In this document: positions 1-5,142 of the stretch, piece by piece | Layout: each line of letters starts with the position of its first letter | How positions within the stretch are numbered: the first letter of the stretch is position 1 | Source: Anaerolineaceae bacterium UBA5365 | Lineage (GTDB): Bacteria > Chloroflexota > Anaerolineae > Anaerolineales > Anaerolineaceae | Direction: 5' to 3' | Assembly: GCA_002407905.1 (NCBI GenBank) | Contig: DHPL01000025.1 | Span: 29,304 to 36,076, forward strand | Length of the DNA stretch: 6,773 nucleotides | Program-made: the position numbers and the translations under genes | The notes under the pieces: generated by a model | Told to the model about the DNA's origin: nothing | Databases searched by the model: none | What the model saw: the letters and a program-made list of their open reading frames with translations, nothing else

Positions 1-231
1 CCAATGCAGATCGCGCTGACTCAAGAAGGCTGTGAGGGCGAGATGATCAACGGTCCTTTTTGGGTCATGGGGGGCATTCCCATCTTTCGCAGCGATCATG
101 TGCCTTTTTTGCCGCGGAACCGGGTAACGCTCTGCAATTGCGGCCGCTCCAGCATTATGCCGTTATGCGATGGCACGCATCGCAGCCACGCCGAAGCTCA
201 GATCAAAAAGCGCAAACGCGGCCAGGCCTAA
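1..231 (+). CDS. CDGSH-type iron-sulfur protein (3' part, 5' end outside window)
   Basis: The reading frame is open from the first base and ends at TAA 229-231, so this is the C-terminal part of a gene that probably begins upstream. An ATG at 4 is in frame, but no ribosome binding site can be seen. Counting from that Met, the sequence has a Gly-Pro-Phe-Trp-Val-x-Gly-Gly-Ile stretch (17-25) and then the complete CDGSH signature: C44-x-C46-x2-S-x3-P-x-C55-D-G-T-H59. In this family three Cys and one His hold a redox-active [2Fe-2S] cluster. The 'GPFWV.GGIPI' lead-in followed by 'PRNRVTLC.CG' is typical of bacterial proteins in which the CDGSH zinc-finger-like domain is the C-terminal module, often after a YjdI/Fer4_19-type domain; whether that holds here cannot be seen. 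A Lys/Arg-rich tail ends the protein. The family assignment is firm; the cellular role is unknown. Confidence 0.85.
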   Translation, partial: PMQIALTQEGCEGEMINGPFWVMGGIPIFRSDHVPFLPRNRVTLCNCGRSSIMPLCDGTHRSHAEAQIKKRKRGQA

Positions 232-356
232 ACCCAACTTTCTGCTGTAAATAATTAATACTTTATACAATTATTCGCATTATTTCTATACAACTGGCTA
301 GAATCGTTGAAAGGAATAACGGGGGTATCCGAAATTAAATCATGAGAGGAAAAACT

Positions 357-905
357 ATGTCTAAGAAAATTGCAGTAATCGTCGGCAGCTTGCGGAAGGG
401 GTCCTACAGCCGCCAAATCGCAAAAAATATGCTTGGCCTCTTCCCTAAGGGTTACGAAGCCGAGATCGTTGAGATCGGGCAGCTGCCCTTCTTCAATCAG
501 GATTGGGAAGCAGACCTGGAGACCCCGAAGGAAGTGGCGGAGTTTCGCAAACAGATCGGGGGCTTTGACGCGATGCTCTTTGTGATCCCGGAATACAACC
601 GCTCCATCTCCGGGGTGCTGAAAAATGCCCTGGACGTTGCTTCGCGCCCCTACGGGCAGAGCATATGGAATGGAAAACCCGCCGCAATCGTCAGCCAAAG
701 CACCGGTGTCATCAGCGGTTTTGGGGCCAACCATCACCTGCGCCAGATACTCACTTTCCTGAATATGCCCACATTGCAGCAGCCTGAGGCCTATATTGCC
801 AAGAGCCCGGACCTACTGGACGATAAGGGCAAATTGGCTGAGGGCACACTGAAATTCCTGCAAACAGTGGTGGATGCCTTTGTGGAGCTGATCAAACGCT
901 ACTAG
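357..905 (+). CDS. NAD(P)H-dependent FMN reductase, ChrR/YieF-like
   Basis: This 182-residue protein has the flavodoxin-like fold of the NADPH-dependent FMN reductase family and resembles E. coli ChrR/YieF along its whole length. Visible hallmarks are the first beta strand with FMN-phosphate loop G10-S-L-R-K-G-S-Y-S-R (10-19), the P78-E-Y-N motif that packs on the flavin, followed by S-G-V-L-K-N-A-L-D, and a G-F-G-A-N-x2-L-R-Q-I-L segment (121-132). Family members are soluble FMN enzymes reducing quinones, chromate, azo or nitro compounds; the physiological substrate here cannot be read from sequence. An in-frame ATG at 342 exists, but GAGAGGA at 344-350 lies six bases before the ATG at 357, which decides the start. 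The upstream gap (232-356) is AT-rich and holds TATACAA twice (264-270, 287-293), but no convincing -35. A strong terminator follows at 938-963, so the gene is probably monocistronic. Confidence 0.92.
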   Translation: MSKKIAVIVGSLRKGSYSRQIAKNMLGLFPKGYEAEIVEIGQLPFFNQDWEADLETPKEVAEFRKQIGGFDAMLFVIPEYNRSISGVLKNALDVASRPYGQSIWNGKPAAIVSQSTGVISGFGANHHLRQILTFLNMPTLQQPEAYIAKSPDLLDDKGKLAEGTLKFLQTVVDAFVELIKRY

Positions 906-937
906 ATTAGAAGTTGAAAACATCCTTTGAGCATGAG

Positions 938-963
938 GGCGGGAAGATCTTCCCGCCTTTTTT
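938..963 (+). terminator. Rho-independent terminator of the FMN reductase gene
   Basis: GGCGGGAAGA at 938-947 is followed immediately by its perfect reverse complement TCTTCCCGCC (948-957) and six T residues (958-963). The hairpin lies 32 bases after the stop codon of the ChrR-like gene and 65 bases or more before the next start, so it should separate the two transcription units. The full stem is GC-rich at its base, as expected for an intrinsic terminator. Confidence 0.92.
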
Positions 964-1018
964 ATTCGTAGCCTGGTACTCCGGGATATTGGCAGGAAGA
1001 CCTGTGGCTGCTTTCCTG

Positions 1019-1024
1019 TATACT
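1019..1024 (+). promoter_or_regulatory. Candidate -10 element of the SUNSET-like lipoprotein gene
   Basis: TATACT is a five-of-six match to the -10 consensus and lies in the short gap after the terminator. No good -35 sits at the right distance: TTGGCA at 989-994 would be 24 bases away, which is too far. If used, transcription would start near 1031, leaving about 15 bases before the AAAGGAG Shine-Dalgarno at 1044-1050. That would exclude the TTG at 1029 as the start codon. Confidence 0.35.
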
Positions 1025-1040
1025 TAAATTGACCAGTACG

Positions 1041-1595
1041 GTGAAAGGAGCCGCTATCTCGCGACGATCCATTCTGGGTATGAGCATCTTGCTCCTCCTG
1101 CTTTCAGCTTGCGCTGCCTCCCCGGCAGACCTGCAGCGCCAGGGGATCATCCCCACGAGCATCAGCATTCTGGAGGAGTCCACGGCGGCACCTGCGATTT
1201 CCGCGACCCCCAGGCCAACGAAAATAGCCCAACCTATCCAAGAGCCCAGTGCCACACCAGCTCCAACCAGGGTCAAACCCAGCCCTACTCCCCGCCCAAC
1301 CCAAAACCGGATCATTCCGCCGAGCCCCTTGCCTACGCTGCCTCCAACCGAAGTAATCAGCCAACCGCTCCAGGCTGTAGGGTTTGCAGCTGCCTCGCTT
1401 TGCCCTGAAGGCTGCAAACAGGAGCAGCCTGGCTGCGATATCAAGGGCAACATTAATAATGAAGGGGTGCGCATCTACCATACGCGCCACTCCGAATGGT
1501 ACTCCCGCACAAAGATCAGCCCGGAGAAAGGCGAGCGCTGGTTTTGCACACCCCAGGAAGCCGAAGCCAACGGTTGGCGCGCGCCGCGCAATTAG
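1041..1595 (+). CDS. Secreted lipoprotein with Pro/Thr-rich linker and C-terminal SUNSET-like domain
   Basis: From GTG 1041 the protein has 184 residues. It begins with a signal peptide: basic S-R-R-S (7-10), hydrophobic I-L-G-M-S-I-L5 and lipobox L-S-A-C with the lipidated Cys at 24, so it should be anchored on the outer face of the membrane. The twin Arg resembles a Tat motif but is not a clear one. Residues about 45-105 form a low-complexity Pro/Thr/Ser linker, probably a wall-spanning spacer. After Cys121 and Cys125 comes a compact domain (about 131-182) with C132-D-I-K-G-N-I-N, I-Y-H, W-Y-S-R-T-K-I, K-G-E-R-W-F-C169, E-A-x-A-x-G-W-R, ending at the C-terminus. That pattern matches the SUNSET domain known from cyanobacterial and Chloroflexota surface proteins and nucleases; its function is not established. 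The start is uncertain: a strong AAAGGAG (1044-1050) points to an ATC codon at 1056 instead, see findings. TAG stop at 1593-1595. Confidence 0.8.
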   Translation: MKGAAISRRSILGMSILLLLLSACAASPADLQRQGIIPTSISILEESTAAPAISATPRPTKIAQPIQEPSATPAPTRVKPSPTPRPTQNRIIPPSPLPTLPPTEVISQPLQAVGFAAASLCPEGCKQEQPGCDIKGNINNEGVRIYHTRHSEWYSRTKISPEKGERWFCTPQEAEANGWRAPRN

Positions 1596-1631
1596 TCCGA
1601 ATTCCTCCCGTAATAATTCTGCTTTTTAATC

Positions 1632-1660
1632 TTGACGCCCTAACATGTGTTAGGTATACT
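1632..1660 (+). promoter_or_regulatory. Promoter of the tetR-flavoprotein operon
   Basis: TTGACG (1632-1637, five of six to the -35 consensus) and TATACT (1655-1660, five of six to the -10 consensus) are separated by exactly 17 bases. The start of transcription is expected near 1667, about 22 bases before the tetR ATG. The spacer is entirely occupied by the palindrome at 1639-1654, so repressor binding there would directly block RNA polymerase. Confidence 0.85.
1639..1654. promoter_or_regulatory. TetR-type operator O1 in the promoter spacer
   Basis: CCTAACATGTGTTAGG is a palindrome with two perfect 7-base arms (CCTAACA/TGTTAGG) around a 2-base centre. It occupies 16 of the 17 bases between the -35 and -10 hexamers of the adjacent tetR gene. 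Its size and symmetry fit the dimer sites of TetR-family repressors. Binding by the neighbouring protein is an inference from position. Confidence 0.82.
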
Positions 1661-1664
1661 CAAT

Positions 1665-1680
1665 CCTAACAAGCGTTAGG
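1665..1680. promoter_or_regulatory. TetR-type operator O2 over start site and ribosome binding site
   Basis: CCTAACAAGCGTTAGG repeats the outer arms of O1 (CCTAAC/GTTAGG) with a 4-base centre. It lies centre to centre 26 bases downstream of O1, covers the predicted transcription start and overlaps the AGGAG ribosome binding site (1678-1682). A core of the same sequence recurs, inverted, at 3005-3020. Confidence 0.78.
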
Positions 1681-1688
1681 AGTTAGCC

Positions 1689-2306
1689 ATGGAAACGAAA
1701 GACCGAATTTTACAGGAAGCTCTCAAGCTCTTTGCCGCCAAAGGTTACGATGGCGTGTCCATGCGCCAGATCGCCGCTGCGGTGGGAATACAGGCCGCTT
1801 CACTTTACAGCCATTACGCGGGCAAGGAGTCGATCTTCAATGCCATCATTGCGCTCTCCCAGGAGCGTTACGCCCAAACTATGCAGCGCCTCGGTTTTGG
1901 GCCTGGCCCCAGCCCCGACCCGCGATCAATGTTGGGGCTGAAGGAAAAAGACCTGCAGCGTATCTCCCGGGAGCTCTTCCTCTACCTGCTCAAGGACGAG
2001 ACCGCCGCTCCGCTGCGCAGGATGCTCAGTTCGGAACAATCCCGCGATTCGATTGCCGGAAAAACCTATCAGAGCCTGTACGTGGACGAGGTTCTGGAAT
2101 CGCAAACGCGTGTCTTTGAGGCGCTAATCGCTGCCGGGGAGATCCGCAAGGGGGACCCGGCCGTTACTGCCCTGCACTTTTATGCTCCCTTCCTGCTCCT
2201 GCTTAACCGCTACGACCGCAAGCCGGAGCGGGAAGCTGAAGCGCTGGCGGCCGTGGAAGCGCACGTTTCCCAGTTCCTGCGCCGCTATGGCAAGAAGGCG
2301 AAGTAA
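1689..2306 (+). CDS. TetR/AcrR-family transcriptional repressor
   Basis: This is a 205-residue protein of normal TetR length. The N-terminal DNA-binding domain is clear: R-I-L-Q-E-A-L-K-L-F-A-A-K-G-Y-D-G-V-S (6-24), then the helix-turn-helix M-R-Q-I-A-A-A-V-G-I-Q-A-A-S-L-Y-S-H-Y (25-43) and G-K-E-S-I-F. Residues from about 60 onward form the variable helical ligand-binding and dimerisation domain, for which I recognise no specific ligand class. AGGAG at 1678-1682, six bases before the ATG, supports the start. The gene lies directly behind a promoter with two palindromic operators, so it very likely represses itself and the flavoprotein gene that starts one base after its stop codon. The effector may be a substrate of that flavoprotein, such as a quinone or electrophile; this is inference from operon logic only. 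Confidence 0.93.
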   Translation: METKDRILQEALKLFAAKGYDGVSMRQIAAAVGIQAASLYSHYAGKESIFNAIIALSQERYAQTMQRLGFGPGPSPDPRSMLGLKEKDLQRISRELFLYLLKDETAAPLRRMLSSEQSRDSIAGKTYQSLYVDEVLESQTRVFEALIAAGEIRKGDPAVTALHFYAPFLLLLNRYDRKPEREAEALAAVEAHVSQFLRRYGKKAK

Positions 2307-2307
2307 G

Positions 2308-3009
2308 ATGCGCATCGTGGTTTTGCACGGTCAAGTTCACCACGGGGTCACCTGGCATCTGCTGCAGGCCTTGCTGGCCGGCTTGCATGCGCCGGATGAC
2401 AGCCTGCAGGAATTTACCTTGAACAACCTGCCCTCCTGCACTGGCTGTTTTACCTGTTTTAAAGTGGACGAGGCGCGCTGCCCGCATCGGGCGCAGTATG
2501 GACGGATCGTCGAGGCAATTGAGGCTGCCGATATCGTTATCGCCACTTCGCCCACCTACTGCATGGAGATGAGCGGGCAGCTTAAGACCTTCTTCGACCA
2601 TATGGCTTACCGCTGGGCGCCGCACCGGCCGCATCCGGCGATGTGGAATAAGGTGGGCATCGCGATCAGCAGCACGGTGGGGGCTGGGGCCGGTAATGTT
2701 GTCCGTTCGATCGCGCGGCAGTTTATGTGGTGGCTGATTCCGCGGCGCTATACCCTTGCCCTGGCACTCCAGGCCGCCAATTGGGCCGAGGTTTCACCTG
2801 AGAAACAAGTGCGGGCCGCGCGTCAGGCCGAGGCATTGGGCCGGAAGATCCGCCAGCGCGGGCTGCCCAAGAGGATGGGCTTGCTGCAGCGCCTGATCCA
2901 TTTTGGCATTGGCATGGGCGTCCGTTCGGGCAAGTGGTTGGCGCGGGATACAGAGTATTGGCTGGCGCAAGGGTGGGTACGGTCTGTGAAATGCAAGGGA
3001 GCAGGCTAA
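2308..3009 (+). CDS. Flavodoxin-fold reductase, iron-sulfur flavoprotein (Isf)-like
   Basis: This 233-residue protein belongs to the NADPH-dependent FMN reductase/flavodoxin-like superfamily. It has a first beta strand M-R-I-V-V-L-H-G with a His-rich loop in place of the usual S-P-R-x-x-G-N-T phosphate loop, a cysteine cluster C44-x2-C47-x2-C50-x7-C58, then A-D-I-V-I-A-T-S-P-T-Y (74-84) and M-S-G-Q-L-K-T-F-F-D-H (88-98), typical FMN-contact elements. The cysteine spacing fits the compact motif (C-x2-C-x2-C-x4-7-C) that binds a [4Fe-4S] cluster in iron-sulfur flavoproteins. The C-terminal 90 residues are basic and amphipathic, longer than in simple flavodoxins. The start is ATG 2308, one base after the tetR stop, so translation is probably coupled; the open frame extends upstream to 2182 but overlaps tetR. 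The TAA stop (3007-3009) lies inside an operator-like palindrome. Family firm; substrate and cluster not proven. Confidence 0.85.
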   Translation: MRIVVLHGQVHHGVTWHLLQALLAGLHAPDDSLQEFTLNNLPSCTGCFTCFKVDEARCPHRAQYGRIVEAIEAADIVIATSPTYCMEMSGQLKTFFDHMAYRWAPHRPHPAMWNKVGIAISSTVGAGAGNVVRSIARQFMWWLIPRRYTLALALQAANWAEVSPEKQVRAARQAEALGRKIRQRGLPKRMGLLQRLIHFGIGMGVRSGKWLARDTEYWLAQGWVRSVKCKGAG

Positions 3010-3020
3010 CGCTTGTTAGC
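3005..3020. promoter_or_regulatory. Third TetR-type operator-like palindrome over the flavoprotein stop codon
   Basis: GCTAACGCTTGTTAGC is an inverted repeat with 6-base arms. Its central 14 bases are exactly the reverse complement of the central 14 bases of operator O2 (1665-1680). The outermost pair is changed from C..G to G..C, which keeps the symmetry. It includes the TAA stop of the reductase gene. No promoter is evident next to it. Confidence 0.6.
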
Positions 3021-3037
3021 GTAGTTTAGATCGAGTA

Positions 3038-3094
3038 CCCGCCTAACACCTGTTTGGTTACCATCAGTGGTTGGCAACCTGGAGTGTAGGCGGG
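3038..3094. repeat. Long imperfect hairpin, with an operator-like sequence in its left arm
   Basis: CCCGCCTA (3038-3045) pairs with TAGGCGGG (3087-3094), extended after a one-base bulge by CAC (3047-3049)/GTG (3084-3086). An inner stem GGTTACC (3056-3062)/GGCAACC (3073-3079) has one mismatch and a 10-base loop. The left arm contains CCTAACACCTGTTTGG (3042-3057), which matches operator O1 at 13 of 16 positions. There is no T-run, so this is not a classical intrinsic terminator, although it lies between convergent genes. It may be a structured 3' element, a repressor site or both. Confidence 0.45.
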
Positions 3095-3227
3095 CGAGTG
3101 CGGCCTTGAACGTTGGACGGCAGTTCGGGTTCTTAAGCTGCTTGGGATAAGTTGTCGGCGGGTGACTGTTCCGAAGATTAGGGGGAGGCGAAGCGAGCTG
3201 CTCCTGAGGTACTTGACGCATATGAGA

Positions 3228-3444
3228 TGCAGGACGAGCTCACGGGGTTCGATCGTCCCCTACCACAGGGGTTCTGGGCGCGGGTGCTCTGTGCTTGGTT
3301 GTGCAGGTTGGTCATGCGGGACGAGCTCGCGGTGTTCGATCGTCCCCTACCACAGGGGTATTGTGGGCTGTGTTCTTTGCTTGGTTGTGCAGGCTAGTCG
3401 TGCGGGACGACCTCACTTTGTTCGATTGTCCCCTACCGCGGGAG
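3228..3444. repeat. Three tandem copies of an 86-87-base repeat containing a palindromic element
   Basis: Copies begin at 3228, 3315 and 3401; the third is cut short just before the peptidase stop codon. Each has an inverted repeat GGACGA/TCGTCC (3232-3237/3253-3258), GGGACGA/TCGTCCC (3318-3324/3340-3346) and GGGACGA/TTGTCCC (3404-3410/3426-3432), always with a 15-base loop, followed at once by CCCCTACC and a short GGGG or GGGAG. The linker TTGGTTGTGCAGG is identical between copies 1 and 2. Most of the 440-base gene-free stretch 3010-3453 is accounted for by this array and the hairpin at 3038-3094; I see nothing further in 3095-3227. Read on the minus strand the units begin GTAGGGGACGA, recalling the dispersed GTAGGGGCG-type palindromes common in Chloroflexota genomes. 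Confidence 0.85.
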
Positions 3445-3453
3445 TTCGGCAGG

Positions 3454-4968
3454 CTAATACAGCCCGGGCACCGGGGGAATGGCGGGGCCGTAGAGCCAGG
3501 CGGCGAAGAAGGCATCCAGGTCCCGGCCGCTAATATCCTTGGCAGCGGCAATGAAATCCGCAGTGGTCACGTTGCCCCCGGCGTGGCGCTGGTAGTACTC
3601 TCGCACGACCTGCCAGAAGAGCTCATCGCCCAATTCCTCGCGCAGGGCATACAGGGTGAGCGCGCCGCGCATGTAGACGCCATCGTTGAAGAGGTTATCC
3701 GCGGTGGGGAGGCCGGGCGGGGTGATGGGGTCGGCATCGGCATCGGGATAGCGCAGGCTGTTCAGCCAGAACTGGGCATAGGCCTGCAGGGTGAATTCGC
3801 GGTTTTCTTCGGCCCAGAGGGCGTGAGCAAAGGTGGCAAAGGCCTCGTTGAGCCAGATATCGCGCCAGGAACTGATGCTAAGGTTGTTGCCAAACCAACT
3901 GTGGGCCAGTTCGTGGGCGACCATGTGGCTGCCGTAGGGATCCTGGAGGTTCTCGGCGCCGAAGGTGGACATCGTTTGCGTTTCCAGGGCCCAGCCGAGG
4001 GTGCTATCCACCAGGACGCTGCCGTAAGTTTCGAAGGGGTAGGGGCCAAATCGATCGATGAAGAACTCGAACATGCGCGGCTGGTTTTGGACCAGAGTGT
4101 AGCAGGCCACGCTGTTGCGCTGGGGGCAATAGTTAAGGATCGAGAGGCCGGAGGGGGTATCCTGGCGCAGCTTGACGTAATCCTGCACGACGATGAGGGC
4201 GCTGAGGTAGCTGGCCATGGGGGCGCTCATGGTGTAGGTGTAGCGCAGGCGGCCATCCTCCAGGGTTTCCATGGGATCCGGCCGGCCGTTGCTGATGGCC
4301 AGGTAGGGCGCTGGGACGGTGAAACTGAGACGGTAGGTGGCTTTATCGCTGGGGTGGGCATTGACGGGGTACCAGAGCCATGCGATGCTGGGCTCGCCGT
4401 AGGCGTAGATGGCCTGGCCGGTGTTCTCCCAGGCGCCGGAGAGGTTGGTGAGCTGGGCCTCGGCGGCGGTGGGGCTGCCCTGGTATTGGATGCTGAGGGT
4501 GAAAGGGGCACCGGCAGGCAGGGTGTGGACGGGGGTGATGACGAGCTCGTGCTGGAGGTGCTGGGCGAAGGCGGCAGGGCTGCCGTTCACCTGGACATCA
4601 TTGACCTGCAGGCGGGCGAGATCGATGTTGAAGCGGCGCAGGTTTTGGGTTGCGGTGGCCTGGATGCTGGCCTGGCCGATAATTTGGTCTGTGGGGACGT
4701 CGATTTCGAGCTGGAGATCGTAGTGCTGGACGTCGTAGCCGCCGTTGCCGAGGTAGGGAAAGAAGGTGTCGCCCAGGCCGGCGGTGCCGATGTTTCCCTG
4801 GGGGGTTGAGGCGGGCTGGGGTATCTGCGTGGTTCGGGGTTCGGCGGTGGGGGCGGTTGGCTGCGGGCCGGCTGCGGGGGCCGGGCTTGGCGCGGCGCAG
4901 GCGGTGAGGGCCAGGGCCAGGGCGAGGCTGAGGATCTTTTGCCAGGGTTTTGCGGACGGATTGGGCAT
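3454..4968 (-). CDS. Lipoprotein M1-family zinc metallopeptidase (aminopeptidase N-like)
   Basis: The protein has 504 residues. A signal peptide with lipobox L-T-A-C (lipid-carrying Cys24) precedes a Pro/Ala/Thr-rich linker (25-60), so the enzyme should be tethered outside the membrane. Residues 65-260 form the N-terminal beta domain of M1 peptidases. The catalytic domain carries L-E-T-Q-T (328-332) in place of GAMEN, with E329 likely to bind the substrate amino terminus. It also has H352-E-L-A-H356 with E375 eighteen residues on (HExxH-x18-E, zinc ligands and general base), W-L-N-E-A-F-A-T-F, and Y432-M-R-G with the probable transition-state Tyr. It ends soon after this domain, lacking the helical C-terminal domain of long aminopeptidase N enzymes, as is usual for short bacterial M1 lipoproteins. 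A full set of catalytic residues predicts activity on extracellular peptides. ATG 4968 is the only sensible start; no good Shine-Dalgarno is visible and a -10 box lies seven bases upstream. Stop TAG is at 3454-3456. Confidence 0.95.
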   Translation of the reverse strand: MPNPSAKPWQKILSLALALALTACAAPSPAPAAGPQPTAPTAEPRTTQIPQPASTPQGNIGTAGLGDTFFPYLGNGGYDVQHYDLQLEIDVPTDQIIGQASIQATATQNLRRFNIDLARLQVNDVQVNGSPAAFAQHLQHELVITPVHTLPAGAPFTLSIQYQGSPTAAEAQLTNLSGAWENTGQAIYAYGEPSIAWLWYPVNAHPSDKATYRLSFTVPAPYLAISNGRPDPMETLEDGRLRYTYTMSAPMASYLSALIVVQDYVKLRQDTPSGLSILNYCPQRNSVACYTLVQNQPRMFEFFIDRFGPYPFETYGSVLVDSTLGWALETQTMSTFGAENLQDPYGSHMVAHELAHSWFGNNLSISSWRDIWLNEAFATFAHALWAEENREFTLQAYAQFWLNSLRYPDADADPITPPGLPTADNLFNDGVYMRGALTLYALREELGDELFWQVVREYYQRHAGGNVTTADFIAAAKDISGRDLDAFFAAWLYGPAIPPVPGLY

Positions 4969-4975
4969 CGTCTTT

Positions 4976-4981
4976 ATTATA
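4976..4981 (-). promoter_or_regulatory. Consensus -10 element of the M1 peptidase gene (possible leaderless start)
   Basis: On the minus strand a perfect TATAAT lies only seven bases (AAAGACG) before the ATG at 4968. If it is the -10, transcription would begin at or within a base or two of the A of the start codon, giving a leaderless mRNA. That would explain the missing ribosome binding site. No TTGACA-like -35 is seen 16-18 bases upstream. Confidence 0.5.
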
Positions 4982-5045
4982 GGGCAAGGATGTGTGGGCG
5001 GTTTTTTGGAGCGGGGACGTGGCGGTTATCGGGTTGGGGGTGGTT

Positions 5046-5135
5046 GGGTCGGGCGATAAGACTGACCCCTGCAACGAGGGGCCACGACGGATAGTTAGCG
5101 GGTCGACACAAGTGGTCGACCCCTACATGATGGGG
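5046..5135. repeat. Two further palindromic repeat elements between nuclease and peptidase genes
   Basis: Element A: GGGTC (5046-5050), a 13-base loop, GACCC (5064-5068), running into CCCCTGCAACGAGGGG (5066-5081). Element B: GGGTCGAC (5100-5107), a 7-base loop, GTCGACCC (5115-5122), running into CCCCTACATGATGGGG (5120-5135). Both share the layout of the tandem units at 3228-3444 (stem, then CCCCTRC, then GGGG), although the stem bases differ. Together they fill the space between the nuclease stop (5143) and the peptidase promoter. They have no T-run, so a terminator role is unproven. Confidence 0.75.
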
Positions 5136-5142
5136 CCTAAGA

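Noticed and set aside
255..737. A 160-codon minus-strand open frame opposite the FMN reductase
   Set aside because: Antisense to a well-recognised flavoprotein gene and without any recognisable domain.
1599..1629. Possible terminator after the SUNSET-like lipoprotein (GAATT..AATTC then CTTTTT)
   Set aside because: The stem is only five mostly A-T pairs with an 11-base loop; too weak to call.
3041..3118. Integron attC-like site: GCCTAAC (3041-3047) and GTTGGAC (3112-3118) fit the RYYYAAC and GTTRRRY core boxes about 64 bases apart
   Set aside because: The inner L boxes do not pair well, the strongest fold (3038-3094) uses different pairings, and there is no integrase or neighbouring cassette site in view.
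3228..3444. CRISPR-like array
   Set aside because: The period is 86-87 bases with similar rather than unique spacers, only three copies, and no cas genes; it is a tandem palindromic repeat.
3162..3533. A 123-codon plus-strand open frame through the tandem repeats
   Set aside because: Its translation simply repeats the repeat unit (Gly-Thr-Ser-Ser-Arg, Ser-Ile-Val-Pro-Tyr-His-Arg-Gly twice) and then enters the antisense of the peptidase gene; no ribosome binding site or domain.
3295..4809. A 504-codon plus-strand open frame opposite the peptidase gene
   Set aside because: It is the mirror of a high-GC gene; its translation is Gly/Val/Ala/Glu-rich with no recognisable domain, while the minus strand encodes a complete M1 peptidase with all catalytic residues and a signal peptide.
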